DNA of 64,000 nt from Haloarcula rubripromontorii (GTDB taxonomy: Archaea > Halobacteriota > Halobacteria > Halobacteriales > Haloarculaceae), in the NCBI RefSeq assembly GCF_001280425.1, contig NZ_LIUF01000002.1:62001-126000 (forward strand), given 5' to 3'. Shown piece by piece: positions 62,341-64,000 of this stretch (position 1 is its first letter; every line of letters begins with the position of its first letter). The notes under the pieces are model-generated. The model made no database searches. It was not told the DNA's origin and was given only the letters and a program-made list of their open reading frames with translations. The translations under genes were made by a program, and so were the position numbers.

Positions 62341-63477
62341 GTGCGAAACTTCCACATCACGACGGTCTGGGGGATTCCGATACGGGTCAACATCTCGTTG
62401 CTGGTCTTTTTGCCGGTGCTGGCCTGGATTATCGGCAGCGGGGCGCAGATAGCGGTGTACGCGGGCATCGTGAGTGCCCTGTCGGGCGTGTCGCTCGACC
62501 TCACGGTCCTGACCGCGGGCCAGACCCCATGGCTCATCGGGACCGCCGCGGCCGTCGGCCTGTTCGCCAGCGTCGCCCTCCACGAACTGGGCCACGCATG
62601 GGCAGCGATGCGCTACGGCCTCCGGGTCGAGTCGATTACGCTCTGGATTCTCGGCGGTCTCGCCAACCTCGAAGCTATGCCCAAAGAGTGGAACCGGGAA
62701 CTCGTCATCGCGCTGGCCGGCCCGGCGGTGAGTATTCTGACCGGGCTTGCCTGCTACGCCGCACTGTTTGCCCTGCCCGCGAGCGCGCAGGTGACGCTGT
62801 TCGTTATCGGCTGGCTAGCCGTCACGAACATCTTTCTCGCCGTGTTCAACATGCTGCCGGCCTTCCCGATGGACGGCGGCCGCGTGCTCCGGGCACTGCT
62901 CGCACGAAAGCGGCCGTATGCGACGGCGACCCGAATCGCCGCTCGGATCGGGACCGGGTTCGCCGTGCTGTTCGCCGTCATCGGCGTCCTCTCGTTCAGC
63001 CCGCTGTTGCTGCTACTCGCGCTGTTCGTCTACGGTGCTGCATCGAGTGAATCCCGTACCGTCGCGCTGGCAGCGCTGCTTGAGGGGCTGACCGTCGATG
63101 ACGTGGCCAGCCCGCTCGACGCAACTATCGAGGCCGACGCAACCGTCGAGGACCTCGTCGACCGGATGTTCGCTGATCGGCGGACCGAGTTCGCTGTCAC
63201 GCGCGGCGGCGACGTGATTGGCGTCGTCACAGTCGGCGATTTCAGGACACTCTCGAAGACCGAACGCGAAGCCGACACCGTCGCCGACCTGATGGACACC
63301 GACCTGCCGCGATTTGCCTCGGAGACGGCAGCCTTCGATGCGCTCGTCGAACTCGACACCGCCAGAGCCACTGCCGCATTCGTCGACGGCCCCGAGGGAA
63401 CCCGTGTTGTCTCCCGCGAAGACTTTGCCAGTGCGATGGAGATGCGGCGGCTCGTCGGCTCGCCGGAACCGTTCTAG
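62341..63477 (+). CDS. Site-2 protease (M50) with CBS domains
   Basis: A 378-residue intramembrane zinc protease. [16 protein letters not shown] is the HExxH-type active site (HELGH), [18 protein letters not shown] carries the NxxPxxxxDG-type Asp. The C-terminal part has CBS domains ([23 protein letters not shown]). The GTG at 62341 was chosen because a tatacccg element about 30 nt upstream gives a near-leaderless start. It faces the membrane with several TM helices; regulatory role inferred. Confidence 0.92.
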   Translation: MRNFHITTVWGIPIRVNISLLVFLPVLAWIIGSGAQIAVYAGIVSALSGVSLDLTVLTAGQTPWLIGTAAAVGLFASVALHELGHAWAAMRYGLRVESITLWILGGLANLEAMPKEWNRELVIALAGPAVSILTGLACYAALFALPASAQVTLFVIGWLAVTNIFLAVFNMLPAFPMDGGRVLRALLARKRPYATATRIAARIGTGFAVLFAVIGVLSFSPLLLLLALFVYGAASSESRTVALAALLEGLTVDDVASPLDATIEADATVEDLVDRMFADRRTEFAVTRGGDVIGVVTVGDFRTLSKTEREADTVADLMDTDLPRFASETAAFDALVELDTARATAAFVDGPEGTRVVSREDFASAMEMRRLVGSPEPF

Positions 63478-63587
63478 CAGCGGGGCTGAGTCGCTGAGGC
63501 GTTTTCGAACAGCCAGATCGAACTGGTCCGCCACTCCCGCGCTAACGGTCGGTACACCCAAGAGGTGGCGACGTGCACTACTGGACA

Positions 63588-64000
63588 ATGCAATCCGGGT
63601 TCGTCGACCTGTTCGTCGACCTCGTCGGCACCGACCCGCTGATAAACGGCCTCGTTGGCGGGCTCATCATCGCGACGATGAATCTCTTCGGCGCGTCGCT
63701 CGTGCTGGTCTGGCGTGACCCTTCTGAGCGGGCGCTGGACACGGCGCTTGGGTTCGCCGCCGGCGTGATGCTGGCCGCCGCGTTCACGAGCCTCATCATC
63801 CCCGGCATCGAGCAGTATTCGGACGGAAACCCGGTTCCGACGCTCGTCGGCGTGGGCCTGGGAGCGCTGTTCCTCGACCGGGCCGACGGGCTCGTCCCAC
63901 ACGCCCATTACCTGCTGACCGGCAGCCGTCGGTCGGACGCGGCAAACCCCAGTCAGACCCTCCCGGTCGACGAGTCGAAACTGACGGGCGTCATCCTGTT
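63588..64000 (+). CDS. ZIP-family metal transporter (3' end missing)
   Basis: A partial gene, open at the window end. The N-terminus MQSGFVDLFVDLVGTDPLIN is followed by TM helices with LIIATMNLFGASLVLVW, GFAAGVMLAAAFTSLIIPGIEQ and TLVGVGLGALFLDRADGLVPHAHY, typical of ZIP zinc transporters (ZupT-like). Metal not known. Confidence 0.88.
   Translation, partial: MQSGFVDLFVDLVGTDPLINGLVGGLIIATMNLFGASLVLVWRDPSERALDTALGFAAGVMLAAAFTSLIIPGIEQYSDGNPVPTLVGVGLGALFLDRADGLVPHAHYLLTGSRRSDAANPSQTLPVDESKLTGVIL

Overview
The window looks like the chromosome of a halophilic archaeon of the Haloarcula type. The genus is an inference. Supporting signs are strongly acidic proteins, GC-rich core genes, many leaderless starts about 25-30 nt after a TATA box, the rpa2-hstA-hdaI gene order known from haloarchaea, Tat/lipobox lipoproteins and haloarchaeal marker families (Sph/RdfA, HVO_0476 and HVO_0416 zinc fingers). 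Core genes are interrupted by two integrated elements, each next to a tRNA gene and a tyrosine integrase.

Element 1 (start of window to about 11.33 kb; left end outside the window) abuts tRNA-Arg(GCG). It carries an AT-rich type I restriction-modification pair (hsdM partial, hsdS), a divergent TATA-binding protein, an operon of four small zinc-binding proteins divergent from a small winged-helix regulator across a long palindrome, several small zinc-ribbon or hypothetical proteins, a 955-residue primase-polymerase/helicase and an integrase. Two copies of a 50-bp dyad element lie on either side of the primase-helicase gene. The whole looks like an integrated replicon with a restriction cargo.

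Core segment A (11.3-16.9 kb) holds tRNA-Arg, a lipoprotein, rpa2, the histone gene, a histone deacetylase-family enzyme, the CCA-adding enzyme, tRNA-Asn and a tRNA with CAT anticodon.

Element 2 (16,871-31,054; about 14.2 kb) is bounded by an exact 14-bp repeat of the 3' end of the CAT tRNA and is complete. It has the gene set of a betapleolipovirus-like (SNJ2-like) provirus. A rightward early module ends in a large putative replication protein followed by two strong stem-loops. A leftward structural operon encodes a small multi-TM membrane protein (VP3-like), a large spike (VP4-like), two membrane proteins and a P-loop NTPase, and a PD-(D/E)XK protein follows from its own promoter. A lysogeny module has two winged-helix repressors divergent from a small zinc protein and the integrase. 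Apparent cargo includes an AT-rich GNAT-domain protein, a multi-TM protein and a type IV pilin directly upstream of the structural operon.

Core segment B (31.1-64 kb) holds NikR and a cbiMNQO-type ECF transporter with regularly spaced operator half-sites, a CoaD-like adenylyltransferase, a VOC dioxygenase, a quinol-type nitric oxide reductase, regulators, a UvrD-like helicase, an Rnl3-type RNA ligase with its PIN-domain partner, type II GAPDH, an M29-like aminopeptidase, two tandem pcm genes, a HerA-like ATPase, a CrcB pair, the sph-rdfA pair, a class V aminotransferase, a Nudix-eIF2B fusion, an MBL hydrolase, a site-2 protease and a ZIP transporter cut by the window end. Apart from a 45-bp minisatellite at 42.06-42.24 kb this part looks like ordinary core genome.
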